DNA from: an uncultured Prevotellaceae bacterium
GTDB lineage: Bacteria > Bacteroidota > Bacteroidia > Bacteroidales > Bacteroidaceae
DNA: 40,938 nt
NCBI GenBank assembly: GCA_900320845.1
Contig: ONTS01000020.1
Location: 1-40,938 of the forward strand
Direction of reading: 5' to 3'
The notes beneath the pieces were generated by a model, which saw only the letters and a program-made list of their open reading frames with translations, made no database searches and had not been told where the DNA came from. Shown here piece by piece: positions 24,535-32,342 of this stretch. Within the stretch, counting starts at the first letter, position 1. Each line of letters starts with the position of its first letter. The position numbers and the translations under genes are program-made.

Positions 24535-24608
24535 GGCGGGATAGCTCAGCTGGTTAGAGCGCATGATTCATAATCATGAGGTCCCCAGTTCAATCCTGGG
24601 TCCCGCTA
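24535..24608 (+). tRNA. tRNA-Met (CAT), elongator type
   Basis: Cloverleaf of 74 nt. Acceptor GGCGGGA pairs with TCCCGCT (first pair G-T). The D arm is GCTC..GAGC; the anticodon stem CATGA/TCATG holds the loop TTCATAA with anticodon CAT; the T arm is CCCAG TTCAATC CTGGG. No CCA is encoded. The G1-T pair is unlike initiator tRNA (which has a C1-A mismatch) and the body differs from tRNA-Ile(CAT), so elongator Met is the best reading. Confidence 0.9.
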
Positions 24609-24616
24609 CACAGACA

Positions 24617-24656
24617 ACACCGGACACCTTACCATTGGGCGTCCGGTGTTTCTTTT
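24617..24656 (+). terminator. terminator after tRNA-Met
   Basis: ACACCGGAC (24617-24625) pairs perfectly with GTCCGGTGT (24641-24649), then TTTCTTTT. Confidence 0.85.
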
Positions 24657-24670
24657 GTACACAATGAGAA

Positions 24671-24736
24671 ATCAAAATCAATGATTTTGCATACCAATAT
24701 CAGTGATTTTGGTGACCAATATCACTGATATTGGTA
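24671..24736. repeat. three tandem 22-bp palindromic units upstream of murF
   Basis: Units at 24671-24692, 24693-24714 and 24715-24736 have exactly 22-bp period. Unit 3 (ACCAATATCACTGATATTGG) is a perfect palindrome except for its central base; unit 2 and unit 1 are diverged versions (CAGTGATTTTGG, CAATGATTTTG). They lie between the tRNA terminator and the murF promoter. They look like cooperative binding sites for a dimeric DNA-binding protein, or a small mobile or dispersed palindrome. Confidence 0.8.
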
Positions 24737-24792
24737 AATGAATGGGCTGCAATTATTCCGTCAATCGTGCTTGTTTACCACAAAAAAAATAC

Positions 24793-24800
24793 TACATTTG
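24793..24800 (+). promoter_or_regulatory. promoter -7 box of murF
   Basis: TACATTTG followed by C, a full TAnnTTTG match 22 bp before the ATG at 24822 and 57 bp after the palindromic array. Confidence 0.5.
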
Positions 24801-24821
24801 CATGGATAAGCAACAGCATCT

Positions 24822-26123
24822 ATGGATATAGCACAACTCTATCAGCACTTTCTCGCACACCCGGTCATCACCACCGATAGCCGTCAGTGCCCTTCAGGCA
24901 GTATATTCTTTGCTCTGAAGGGCGACCGTTTCGACGGCAACCGCTATGCCTCCAAGGCGCTGGAGAGCGGCTGCGCCTATGCCGTAGTAGACGATGCCGA
25001 CATCGTTCCGCCGGGCGATACGCGCTACCTGCTCTGCGACGACGTGCTCACCACACTGCAGCAGCTGGCACGACATCACCGCCGACAGCTCGGAACCACC
25101 ATCATAGGCATCACAGGCACCAACGGCAAGACCACAACGAAGGAACTTGTAGCTGCCGTTCTCACACGAAAATACCGTACGCTCTTCACCGAGGGTAACC
25201 TCAACAACCACATCGGTGTGCCCTGCACACTGCTGCGCCTGAGCAAGGAGCACGACATGGCCGTGGTAGAGATGGGCGCCAACCATCCAGGCGAGATACA
25301 CACATTGGTCAACATAGCCGAACCCGACTACGGCATCATCACCAACGTAGGACTGGCACACATCGAAGGCTTTGGCTCGCTGGAAGGTGTCGTACGCACC
25401 AAGGGCGAACTCTATGACTTCCTGCGTACCCGTCAGGGCAGTAAGATATTCCTTCATCAGGACAACCCGCGCCTGACAGCCATCGCCACAGGCATCACCG
25501 CCGTACGCTATGGCGTGGACAACGCTGAGAGCCTCGACATCGAAGGACGCAGCGAGGGCTGTCATCCCTACCTGTCGTTCAGTTGGCGCGCTGCCGGAGG
25601 AGCGTGGCACCATGTGGAAACACAACTCATCGGCGACTACAACATTGCCAACATGCTTGCCGCTGTGGCTGTGGGCTGTGAGTTTGGCGTCAGTGCCGAC
25701 GACATCTGCGCTGCCCTCGAAGCCTACACACCTACCAACAACCGCTCGCAGCTGCTGCGCACAGCCGACAACACCCTCATCGTGGACACCTACAACGCCA
25801 ACCTGACGAGCATGACGGCAGCCCTCGACAACTTCGACCGCCTCGAAGGCGACCACAAGTGGGTCATCTTGGGAGATATGAAGGAGCTGGGCGATGCCTC
25901 GGCAGAAGCCCATCAGCAAGTTGTCGACCGCCTGAAAGCCATGGCACCGGAGCAGGTGTGGCTGGTGGGAAGCGAGTTTGGAAAGGCTCAGCACGACTTC
26001 CGCACCTTCGACATCGTGGACGATGTGAAAGCCGCCCTGCAGCAACAGCCGCCCAAGGGGAAACTCATCCTCGTGAAAGGCTCCAACAGCATGCGCCTCT
26101 TTGAGCTGCCGCCCATGCTGTAG
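24822..26123 (+). CDS. murF: UDP-N-acetylmuramoyl-tripeptide--D-alanyl-D-alanine ligase
   Basis: 433 residues. The N-terminal domain recognises UDP (TDSRQCPSGSIFFALKGDRFDGN, as in Mur ligases). The ATP site is GITGTNGKTTTK (96-107). EGNLNNHIGVP is the MurF-type substrate loop, VEMGANHPGEI carries the magnesium-binding Glu, and NVGLAHIEGFGS the catalytic His segment. The C-terminal domain has VDTYNANLTSM and VILGDMKELG, both diagnostic of MurF over MurE or MurC. It adds D-Ala-D-Ala to the UDP-MurNAc-tripeptide in the cytoplasm, the last soluble step of peptidoglycan precursor synthesis. It is not in a mur/dcw cluster here. The amidase gene follows after 103 bp and may be co-transcribed. Confidence 0.95.
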   Translation: MDIAQLYQHFLAHPVITTDSRQCPSGSIFFALKGDRFDGNRYASKALESGCAYAVVDDADIVPPGDTRYLLCDDVLTTLQQLARHHRRQLGTTIIGITGTNGKTTTKELVAAVLTRKYRTLFTEGNLNNHIGVPCTLLRLSKEHDMAVVEMGANHPGEIHTLVNIAEPDYGIITNVGLAHIEGFGSLEGVVRTKGELYDFLRTRQGSKIFLHQDNPRLTAIATGITAVRYGVDNAESLDIEGRSEGCHPYLSFSWRAAGGAWHHVETQLIGDYNIANMLAAVAVGCEFGVSADDICAALEAYTPTNNRSQLLRTADNTLIVDTYNANLTSMTAALDNFDRLEGDHKWVILGDMKELGDASAEAHQQVVDRLKAMAPEQVWLVGSEFGKAQHDFRTFDIVDDVKAALQQQPPKGKLILVKGSNSMRLFELPPML

Positions 26124-26226
26124 GACAAAGCGCTGACAACCATACCATTGTCCTACCCCACCGCAAGTGCCCCTATCGGCACAGCACCATGAACACCATA
26201 ACCCCCTTACACCATCCCTACCTCGC

Positions 26227-27120
26227 ATGAAAACCATCCAAATAGGCATCATACAACAGCACAACACCCCCGACGTTGCCGACAACCGCCAACGTCTGGG
26301 CAACAAGATAGGTCAGCTGGCAGCACAGGGTGCACAGCTCATCGTGTTGCAAGAGCTGCACAACTCCCTCTACTTCTGCCAGTCGGAAGACGTGGCATGC
26401 TTTGACCTCGCAGAGCCCCTGCCCGGTCCGTCGACAGAGTTCTACAGCGAATTGGCACACCGCCACAAGGTAGTGCTCGTCACCTCGCTCTTCGAACGCC
26501 GTGCCGCTGGCCTGTGCCACAACACCGCTGTGGTGTTCGACAGCGATGGCAGCGAAGCCGGACGTTACCGAAAGATGCACATACCCGACGACCCCGCCTA
26601 CTACGAGAAGTTCTACTTCACCCCCGGCGACATCGGTTTTGAACCCATTGACACCTCCCTTGGCCGTCTCGGTGTGCTGGTCTGCTGGGACCAGTGGTAC
26701 CCCGAGGCAGCGCGCATCATGGCACTGAAGGGCGCCGAGTTGCTCATCTACCCCACTGCCATAGGCTACGAGCCCAGCGACAGCGCCAGCGAACAACAGC
26801 GGCAACGCGACGCATGGATAACCATCCAGCGCGGACATGCCATAGCCAATGCCCTGCCCGTGGTGACAGTGAATCGCGTAGGCTTCGAGCCCGCACCACA
26901 TGCCAAAGCCAACAGCAAAGAGGGTATACTTTTCTGGGGCAGCTCGTTCGTGGCTGGCACACAGGGAGAGATTCTCTTTCAAGCCTCGCGCACAGAAGAG
27001 ACGGAAGCCATCGTCAGTGTAGACCTGGCACGCACCGACATCGTTAGACGCTGGTGGCCGTTCCTCAGAGATAGACGCATAGACCACTACAGCCCGCTGA
27101 CACGACGCTTCGCCGACTGA
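26227..27120 (+). CDS. aguB: N-carbamoylputrescine amidase (carbon-nitrogen hydrolase)
   Basis: 297 residues. The nitrilase-fold catalytic triad is visible: Glu43 (LQELHNSLYF), Lys116 (YRKMHIPDD) and Cys153 (GVLVCWDQWYPEAAR). HIPDDPAYYEKFYFTPGD and CWDQWYPEAARIMAL are characteristic of the AguB branch, which converts N-carbamoylputrescine to putrescine, CO2 and ammonia. This is the last step of the agmatine route from arginine to putrescine. The partner agmatine deiminase (aguA) is not in the window. The start at 26227 gives the family N-terminus (MKTIQIGIIQQ). A loose functional link to argR at 32343 is possible but not shown. Confidence 0.9.
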   Translation: MKTIQIGIIQQHNTPDVADNRQRLGNKIGQLAAQGAQLIVLQELHNSLYFCQSEDVACFDLAEPLPGPSTEFYSELAHRHKVVLVTSLFERRAAGLCHNTAVVFDSDGSEAGRYRKMHIPDDPAYYEKFYFTPGDIGFEPIDTSLGRLGVLVCWDQWYPEAARIMALKGAELLIYPTAIGYEPSDSASEQQRQRDAWITIQRGHAIANALPVVTVNRVGFEPAPHAKANSKEGILFWGSSFVAGTQGEILFQASRTEETEAIVSVDLARTDIVRRWWPFLRDRRIDHYSPLTRRFAD

Positions 27121-27210
27121 CGCACAAGCAACGTGACCCCTCACACCATATTATATAATAATAGCATACACCCCGACAATTATCATCCCATGACAACACT
27201 TGCCCACAAC

Positions 27211-27789
27211 ATGATGAAGCACGCAGCTGTCCTTCTCCTTCTCTGCGCATCCACCCTCTGCCTCAGTGCCTGCGGCAACAAGAGCGACAAGGCACTACAA
27301 GACAACAGCACCGCCACCGAAAATTCAGCCGATATGAACAAAATGACGAAAGAATACGTCAAGCAACGCGTGGAAGCCATCTATGCCGACGTTTTCGCAG
27401 CCTACATAGCAGCCAACAAGGACGGAACCATACCCAAGCAGAACTTCGACAAGAAATATTGCTCTAAGGCATGGAACAACACCGTGGCAGCCATAGCGAA
27501 GAAAGATGCCCAGCACCCCGACGATATGCCTTTCTTCGAGTCCGACTACTGGGTGCGTGGACAAGACTTCAGCAGCGAACTCGCCATCAACGATGTGAAG
27601 GTGGTCGAACTGAATGGGAAGACAGCCATCGTGGAGTTCTCCCTTCACAACTTCAGCGACAATCTTGAAGAGATAACGCTGGTGTTTGAGAGCGGCGACT
27701 GGTATATAGAAAACTTCATTGAGCGCGACGACAACCCCGACGCAGAACTCAACTGGATGGAGGCGATGGACAACTACCTCAACGAGTGA
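27211..27789 (+). CDS. lipoprotein of unknown function
   Basis: 192 residues from the chosen start. The lipoprotein signal MMKHAAVLLLLCASTLCLSAC ends with the lipidated Cys, followed by a polar linker (GNKSDKALQDNSTATENSAD). The folded part has RVEAIYADVFAAYIAANKDG, FDKKYCSKAWN and a beta-rich end (VVELNGKTAIVEFSLHNF, ITLVFESGDWYIENFI). This resembles DUF3828-like periplasmic lipoproteins in layout only. An alternative ATG at 27190 adds seven residues (MTTLAHN) and cannot be excluded. It is 90 bp after aguB, with a hairpin downstream at 27844-27880. Function unknown. Confidence 0.8.
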   Translation: MMKHAAVLLLLCASTLCLSACGNKSDKALQDNSTATENSADMNKMTKEYVKQRVEAIYADVFAAYIAANKDGTIPKQNFDKKYCSKAWNNTVAAIAKKDAQHPDDMPFFESDYWVRGQDFSSELAINDVKVVELNGKTAIVEFSLHNFSDNLEEITLVFESGDWYIENFIERDDNPDAELNWMEAMDNYLNE

Positions 27790-27843
27790 GGCACTGCGCC
27801 GAGCCCGACGGGCATGCAAAGAAACAGGCTCAGACTACAGAAA

Positions 27844-27880
27844 TAGGGAAAGCCCCATCCACGAATAGGCTTTTTCCCTA
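27844..27880 (+). terminator. terminator-like hairpin after the lipoprotein gene
   Basis: TAGGGAAAGCC (27844-27854) pairs with GGCTTTTTCCCTA (27868-27880) with a small bulge. The T-run lies within the right arm, so efficiency is uncertain. Confidence 0.5.
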
Positions 27881-27901
27881 CGCAACACCCTCCGTTTTGA
27901 G

Positions 27902-27909
27902 TACATTTG
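27902..27909 (+). promoter_or_regulatory. promoter -7 box of the RNSNN repeat-protein gene
   Basis: TACATTTG matches TAnnTTTG, 46 bp before the ATG at 27955. It may drive the whole cassette up to 31094, since no other consensus box was seen before the later genes. Confidence 0.5.
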
Positions 27910-27954
27910 TCCATGAAAATCAAATAAGTACAACCCTCTAAATCCCTACCTACC

Positions 27955-28371
27955 ATGAAAAAGATTCTTCTTCTGATGTTCCTCGGCATGTTCGCAGCCG
28001 GCATCAACAGCACCACCGCACAGACCGTGCGCAACTCAAATAACACCACCATCGGCACAGTGGAGAGCGACGGCACCGTACGCAACAGTAACAACACGTA
28101 TGTTGGGAAAATATACAACGATGGAACCATCCGCAACAGCAACAACTCTTACACCGGCAGTGTGCGCAACGGAGAGTTCCGCAACTCCAACAACTCCTAC
28201 ATGGGCAAGGTGGAGAACGACGGCACCATACGCAACAGCAACAACTCGTACGCTGGAAAGATTGAAAGCGACGGTACCGTGCGCGATTCTCAGAACCGTG
28301 TCATAGGCAATGCCAAAGGGCTTACAAAAGAACAGGCAGCGGCAGTGTTCTTTTTCGGCTACTTCAAATGA
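27955..28371 (+). CDS. secreted protein with six 17-residue RNSNN repeats
   Basis: 138 residues. A signal peptide (MKKILLLMFLGMFAAGINST, cleavage near TAQ) is followed by six repeats of about 17 residues, TVRNSNNTYVGKIYNDG being typical. RNSNN occurs at 26-30, 43-47, 60-64, 76-80 and 93-97, and RDSQN at 110-114. Each unit looks like two beta-strands joined by Asn turns, so the whole may form a small beta-solenoid or barrel. The C-terminus RVIGNAKGLTKEQAAAVFFF is a separate conserved-looking tail, because a diverged copy of it survives at 29494-29565. It opens a cassette with two YARHG proteins. Function unknown. Confidence 0.85.
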   Translation: MKKILLLMFLGMFAAGINSTTAQTVRNSNNTTIGTVESDGTVRNSNNTYVGKIYNDGTIRNSNNSYTGSVRNGEFRNSNNSYMGKVENDGTIRNSNNSYAGKIESDGTVRDSQNRVIGNAKGLTKEQAAAVFFFGYFK

Positions 28372-28473
28372 CTAGACTGATGGTATCACCCACAGTGGAC
28401 GGCCATCATTCCACACCCTTTACCGACATTCGTCACAATCATCCAATCACCATACCCCTCAAAACTTCATCTC

Positions 28474-29448
28474 ATGAAAAAACCAGCATTGACTTTTGTA
28501 CTGACATTGACAACCTTGGTATGCGCTCATGCCGACGTACTCGTGAAAACATCACCGGCAATTAAGAACGAAACCAATTGGACAGACCTCGACAATTCTT
28601 TCTTTGCCAGTATCAAAGACAATCTCATTTTGATGGAGGGAGGCAATGCAATATTCAATATGTATGGTTTTGCTCTGATCAAACAGGCCGACGGCAGTTA
28701 TATCGTGGTAAAGCATCCCGAAGATGATGGCGAAACCAATTGTCCTCCATTTGACAGGAAAAGAATCGGTTCGGTTGCCAAGGTTCAAACTTTCAACAAC
28801 GTCAACTACCTCGTCTTCTACGACCGCAACGGCAAGCCGTGGGAAGTGTTGAAGCAGCATGAGGACATGATAGGAGATGAATTGGCCAATGCCCTTTATC
28901 AAATGCTTGAAGGAAGGTACAACCATCCCGGTGGCCAGCAGTTCATGTTTGCCGGAAGACAGTGCGCACTCGGTACGAATAATAAATTGCAGCCCTATAC
29001 GTTTGTAGACCCTGAAGATAATGATATGTTCCAAAACATCTTCAAAACCGCAGACGGACAACTCTATACTTGGGTTGAATCCATACAGGGTATAGACCTT
29101 TTCAAGGCACACATCAGTACGGAAACTTTCGAACTTGAAAAGGACGCGTGTGTAGGACAGCTTGAAAAAGTCGTTGGCGATGTTGACAACGGACGGTGGC
29201 CCTTCACTGCTACGCAAGTCGTCTTGCCTGCAATGTTGAAATATTACAACAAAAACATCCTGCGTGTGATGCGCAATGAGATTTACGCCCGCCACGGATG
29301 GCACTTCGACAACCCGTATCTGCGCGAGCACTTCTCCGCACAGTGGTGGTACAAAGACCGCAACAATAATGCCGGCATCAGACTGTCTGACCTCGAACAA
29401 CTCAATGTCGACATCATCAAAGCCGTGGAAGATAGGATGGAAGACTGA
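28474..29448 (+). CDS. secreted YARHG-domain protein, copy 1
   Basis: 324 residues. A signal peptide (MKKPALTFVLTLTTLVCAHA, cleavage before D) precedes about 230 residues of beta-rich sequence and a C-terminal YARHG domain (about 255-318) with RVMRNEIYARHGWHF; the name-giving YARHG is at 271-275. YARHG is an extracellular domain of unknown function. The protein is a clear paralogue of the one at 29595: shared blocks include LMEGG, TADG.LYT, SIQGIDLF, GQLEK and the whole YARHG end. It is 102 bp downstream of the repeat-protein gene and probably in the same transcript. Confidence 0.85.
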   Translation: MKKPALTFVLTLTTLVCAHADVLVKTSPAIKNETNWTDLDNSFFASIKDNLILMEGGNAIFNMYGFALIKQADGSYIVVKHPEDDGETNCPPFDRKRIGSVAKVQTFNNVNYLVFYDRNGKPWEVLKQHEDMIGDELANALYQMLEGRYNHPGGQQFMFAGRQCALGTNNKLQPYTFVDPEDNDMFQNIFKTADGQLYTWVESIQGIDLFKAHISTETFELEKDACVGQLEKVVGDVDNGRWPFTATQVVLPAMLKYYNKNILRVMRNEIYARHGWHFDNPYLREHFSAQWWYKDRNNNAGIRLSDLEQLNVDIIKAVEDRMED

Positions 29449-29493
29449 CACCGGCAACAGAAACCAAGAACAACACTACACCTAATAATATAT

Positions 29494-29565
29494 AGCCGCG
29501 TGACAGGCATCGCCGAAGGTCTGACACCTGAACAGGCAACAACACGCTTCTTCAACAATTTCTGA
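29494..29565 (+). pseudogene. remnant C-terminus of an RNSNN repeat-protein paralogue
   Basis: The 23 codons before TGA at 29563-29565 read SRVTGIAEGLTPEQATTRFF and end NNF. They align with the tail of the 27955 gene (NRVIGNAKGLTKEQAAAVFF), with more than half of the residues identical. No start codon or repeat units lie upstream. This is the end of a second repeat-protein gene whose body has been lost, left between the two YARHG genes. Confidence 0.75.
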
Positions 29566-29594
29566 CATATCACACACAAACTCAATCACTACTT

Positions 29595-30542
29595 ATGAGA
29601 CGTACACTCCTGTTATCATTCTTTGCCATCCTATGCTGCTCGCTCGTCAGCGCCGCAGGTATCAAAAACAAGAGCTACTGGACCGACTCCGAGGTCCTCT
29701 ACATAGCCACCGTGAAAGGCAACCTTGTATTGATGGAAGGTGGCACGTGCCACGAAGGCGGCTATCAACTGGCACTACGCGCCAATAAAGACCACAGCTA
29801 CACCCTCGTACAGCATCCCGACGACGTAGACGGCCTGAACACTCCACCCGTCAATGCCAATCCGGGCAGTAAGGTGTTGCTCAAGAAAGTGGGCAAGTTT
29901 GAGTGCCTCGTGTTCCACAACGCCAACGGACAACCCACCGATGTACTCAAAAGTGTTGACGGCAATCTGGAGAAAGAGATACTCGACGCCATGTACGCTG
30001 ACCTGGAAGGAAGCTATAACCATTCCGGCGGTGAGTTGTACACCTTCAAAGGCAACAAGTGCGCTTTCGGCACCGATGCCCCACTGCAGCCATTTACTTT
30101 CATCAAACAGTACGAAACACCCGTAAACACCTTCCGCACTGCCGACGGAAAACTCTACACCTTCCTGCCTTCCATACAGGGTATCGATCTCTTCAGTGCC
30201 ACCATCAACCCGCAGGATGAAGACGACATACAGCAAGGTGAAAGCCTCGGACAGCTGGAGAAACTTATGAACGAAGACTCCAACGGACGCTGGCCCTGCA
30301 CAGCCACAGAGATGATGACCACAGGCAGACTGGGATACTACAACAAGCACTTGCTCCGCGTGATGCGCAACGAAATATATGCACGCCACGGATGGCACTT
30401 CGAAGATCCCAATCTCAACGAACACTTCACAAATCAGTGGTGGTATAAGGACCGCAACAATAACAGCAGCATACAACTGTCAGAGCTGGAGAAACTCAAC
30501 GTAGCCATCATCAAGGCTATGGAAGACAGAAAAGACGAATGA
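29595..30542 (+). CDS. secreted YARHG-domain protein, copy 2
   Basis: 315 residues. A signal peptide (MRRTLLLSFFAILCCSLVSA, cleavage near AG) is followed by the same architecture as copy 1, with YARHG at 262-266 in RVMRNEIYARHGWHFEDPN and a matching FTNQWWYKDRNNN. The two copies align along their whole length, copy 1 having slightly longer linkers. Codon usage here is more GC-rich at third positions than in copy 1, so the duplication may be old or copy 1 may have a different history. The repeat-protein remnant directly upstream shows that the duplicated unit was a two-gene block. Function unknown. Confidence 0.85.
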   Translation: MRRTLLLSFFAILCCSLVSAAGIKNKSYWTDSEVLYIATVKGNLVLMEGGTCHEGGYQLALRANKDHSYTLVQHPDDVDGLNTPPVNANPGSKVLLKKVGKFECLVFHNANGQPTDVLKSVDGNLEKEILDAMYADLEGSYNHSGGELYTFKGNKCAFGTDAPLQPFTFIKQYETPVNTFRTADGKLYTFLPSIQGIDLFSATINPQDEDDIQQGESLGQLEKLMNEDSNGRWPCTATEMMTTGRLGYYNKHLLRVMRNEIYARHGWHFEDPNLNEHFTNQWWYKDRNNNSSIQLSELEKLNVAIIKAMEDRKDE

Positions 30543-30593
30543 CGCACCTCCACGTTCACACCCACACAGCATTTCACCAAAACCTTTACTAAT

Positions 30594-31094
30594 ATGAACA
30601 AGAAAGAATGGGTTGACATCCGTCGCAAGACCGTTGCCGACATGTACGATCTTCCTGCTGACGAACAGTTGCGTGCCGATGCTTTTTTTGCCAAGACAGA
30701 AGCGCTGGCAGCCGGATGTAATGACCAGGCAGCGTTTGAACAGCAGATGCAGTCATCCGGACTCAACAAAGAATATGCCGACTTGCTGGCGTCGTTCGGC
30801 AAGTATGTGAAGATGCCCGACGGTCAGAAAGTGCCCACAACGCAGGATGCCATCAAGAACATTGCCGCCAACGCACCGCGCGCAATGGCAGAAACGCACT
30901 TGAGAAGTAAGGCACGATTGGCTGTAAACAGCGCCATCGAGGAAGCAACGGGAGTACGACTCTACTCAGGCGTCAGCGGAGCACTGCTGCAAGTGCCCAT
31001 ATTAGGATCCATCATAGGCTGGATGAACACGTTCCACTGGTTCAGAAAGATGTTTGGCAAGCCTAAGTCATCCGAAGATTTGCAACAGCAATAA
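30594..31094 (+). CDS. hypothetical protein, last gene of the YARHG cassette
   Basis: 166 residues, no recognised family. There is no signal peptide. Residues 1-110 look largely helical and polar (MNKKEWVDIRRKTVADMYDL and following helices). Residues about 112-120 (SAIEEATGV) lead into a hydrophobic stretch (GVSGALLQVPILGSIIGWMN, about 124-144) that could be a membrane or membrane-association segment, followed by a basic amphipathic end (FHWFRKMFGKPK). It starts 51 bp after the second YARHG gene, so it is probably co-transcribed. The cytoplasmic or inner-membrane location contrasts with its exported neighbours. Function unknown. Confidence 0.7.
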   Translation: MNKKEWVDIRRKTVADMYDLPADEQLRADAFFAKTEALAAGCNDQAAFEQQMQSSGLNKEYADLLASFGKYVKMPDGQKVPTTQDAIKNIAANAPRAMAETHLRSKARLAVNSAIEEATGVRLYSGVSGALLQVPILGSIIGWMNTFHWFRKMFGKPKSSEDLQQQ

Positions 31095-31182
31095 CACTTT
31101 GGCACAATAATTGATACACATAGGAGGTATAGATAAAATATCTCCACATTATTGTGTAACAAACTATAAACCTACTACAAGC

Positions 31183-31896
31183 ATGGAAGAAAAAGAATTA
31201 TACCGCATGATTGACGAGCGCGAAGCAACAGTGAGCATGATATTCCCCTCGCTGATGCGCAAAGTGTTCAGTTGGATGACCCTCGCACTGATCATCACCG
31301 GCCTCACCGCCTACGGTGTGGCAAGCAACGAGAGCATCTTGTTATCAATCTACGCCAAGCCATGGATGATGTTTGTCCTGATAGCTGTCGAACTCGGACT
31401 GGTCATCTACCTTTCCGCACGCATCAAGAAACTCTCTATCACCACTGCCACCCTCTGTTTCATACTATTCTCTGTGGTGAACGGCTTGACGCTGGCGCCC
31501 ATCTTCATCATCTACACTGGCTCAAGCATCGCTAAAGTGTTCTTCATCACCGCCGGTACCTTCGCTGCCATGGCACTCTTCGGCTACCGTACACGGCGTG
31601 ACCTGTCTACCCTGGGACGCATACTCTTCATGGCGCTCATTGGACTCATCATCGCCTCGGTGGTAAACCTGTTCCTGAAGAGCAGCGGCATGGAGTTGAT
31701 TTTGAGCTACGTGGGTGTACTCATCTTTGTAGGACTCACCGCCTGGGATACGCAGAAGATAAAACTGATGCTCAACCAGTGTGAAGAGCCCAACGAGGAG
31801 GCACAGAAGATAGCCCTGCTGGGCTCGCTGTCACTCTACCTCGACTTCATCAACCTGTTCCTCTACCTGCTCCGCATCTTCGGTAGCCGCGAATAG
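31183..31896 (+). CDS. Bax inhibitor-1/YccA family membrane protein
   Basis: 237 residues with seven hydrophobic segments, from VFSWMTLALIITGLTAYGV to LGSLSLYLDFINLFLYLLRI. The family signatures are present: FAAMALFGYRTRRDLS after the fourth segment, the conserved LSYVGVLIFVGLTAWDTQKIK, and the terminal LYLDFINLFLYLLR. Bacterial members (YccA, YbhL, BsYetJ) are inner-membrane proteins; YetJ is a pH-sensitive calcium leak channel and YccA modulates FtsH. The start at 31183 skips a 24-residue extension without family similarity. A GTGTAACAA site lies at 31154-31162, as in the 3.4-kb control region. A terminator hairpin follows. Confidence 0.9.
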   Translation: MEEKELYRMIDEREATVSMIFPSLMRKVFSWMTLALIITGLTAYGVASNESILLSIYAKPWMMFVLIAVELGLVIYLSARIKKLSITTATLCFILFSVVNGLTLAPIFIIYTGSSIAKVFFITAGTFAAMALFGYRTRRDLSTLGRILFMALIGLIIASVVNLFLKSSGMELILSYVGVLIFVGLTAWDTQKIKLMLNQCEEPNEEAQKIALLGSLSLYLDFINLFLYLLRIFGSRE

Positions 31897-31925
31897 GGAG
31901 ACTGAGCCTACACCAAGAAAAAGAC

Positions 31926-31963
31926 AAAAAGGCAAGGCGCACAACTCGACGCTTTGCCTTTTT
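31926..31963 (+). terminator. terminator after the Bax inhibitor-1 family gene
   Basis: AAAAAGGCAAGGCG (31926-31939) pairs with CGCTTTGCCTTTTT (31950-31963), 14 bp with one G-T pair, ending in a T-run. Confidence 0.85.
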
Positions 31964-32280
31964 GTATACCAAGACAATCTCACACCGCTGCTACCCGTTG
32001 CCTGGCAGCAGTACATAAGCACTCGGAGCGAAAAGCAACAGCTATAGTATGAGGTTGCAACTGCCGCGAAATAGTTTCGCAACGTCACTGACATGGTATT
32101 GCTGTTGGACTTCATACGCTAATTTTTGGTATAGAAAAACTGCATCACCGGGCTGCATTCTCTTTATTCATACTGCATTTCATACAAATCCTATACTTTT
32201 CAGAATATCGAAAGCTATTTGTAATACAACACATTGCAAATATCATTATTATTTCATCGTGCATAAATTGTAGATATATT

Positions 32281-32311
32281 TTTGTTTGTTAGAAAATAAT
32301 GTATACATTTG
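32281..32311 (+). promoter_or_regulatory. argR promoter with overlapping palindrome
   Basis: TTTG (32281-32284), 19-bp spacer, TACATTTG (32304-32311): a full consensus promoter 32 bp before the ATG. The perfect palindrome AATGTATACATT (32299-32310) overlaps the -7 box and could be an operator for autoregulation; this part is inference. Confidence 0.7.
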
Positions 32312-32342
32312 TACCCAAATATTAAAAACCATTTTTTACCAC

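Larger units (their letters stand above)
31897..32342. other. 446-bp intergenic region before argR
   Basis: No gene seen. It contains the terminator at 31926-31963, a small perfect hairpin GCGAAA-TAG-TTTCGC (32064-32078), and the AT-rich argR promoter. Confidence 0.5.

Noticed and set aside
24671-24736. CRISPR remnant
   Set aside because: Units follow each other directly without spacers and no cas genes are near.
24894-26306. Long minus-strand frame (470 codons) opposite murF
   Set aside because: murF on the plus strand has all family motifs; the antisense frame has no recognisable domain and results from codon bias.
26218-27144. Minus-strand frame (308 codons) opposite aguB
   Set aside because: The plus strand encodes a complete nitrilase-fold enzyme with its triad; the antisense frame is a shadow.
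28552-29457. Minus-strand frame (301 codons) opposite the first YARHG gene
   Set aside because: The plus-strand protein has a signal peptide, YARHG motif and a paralogue; the antisense frame has none.
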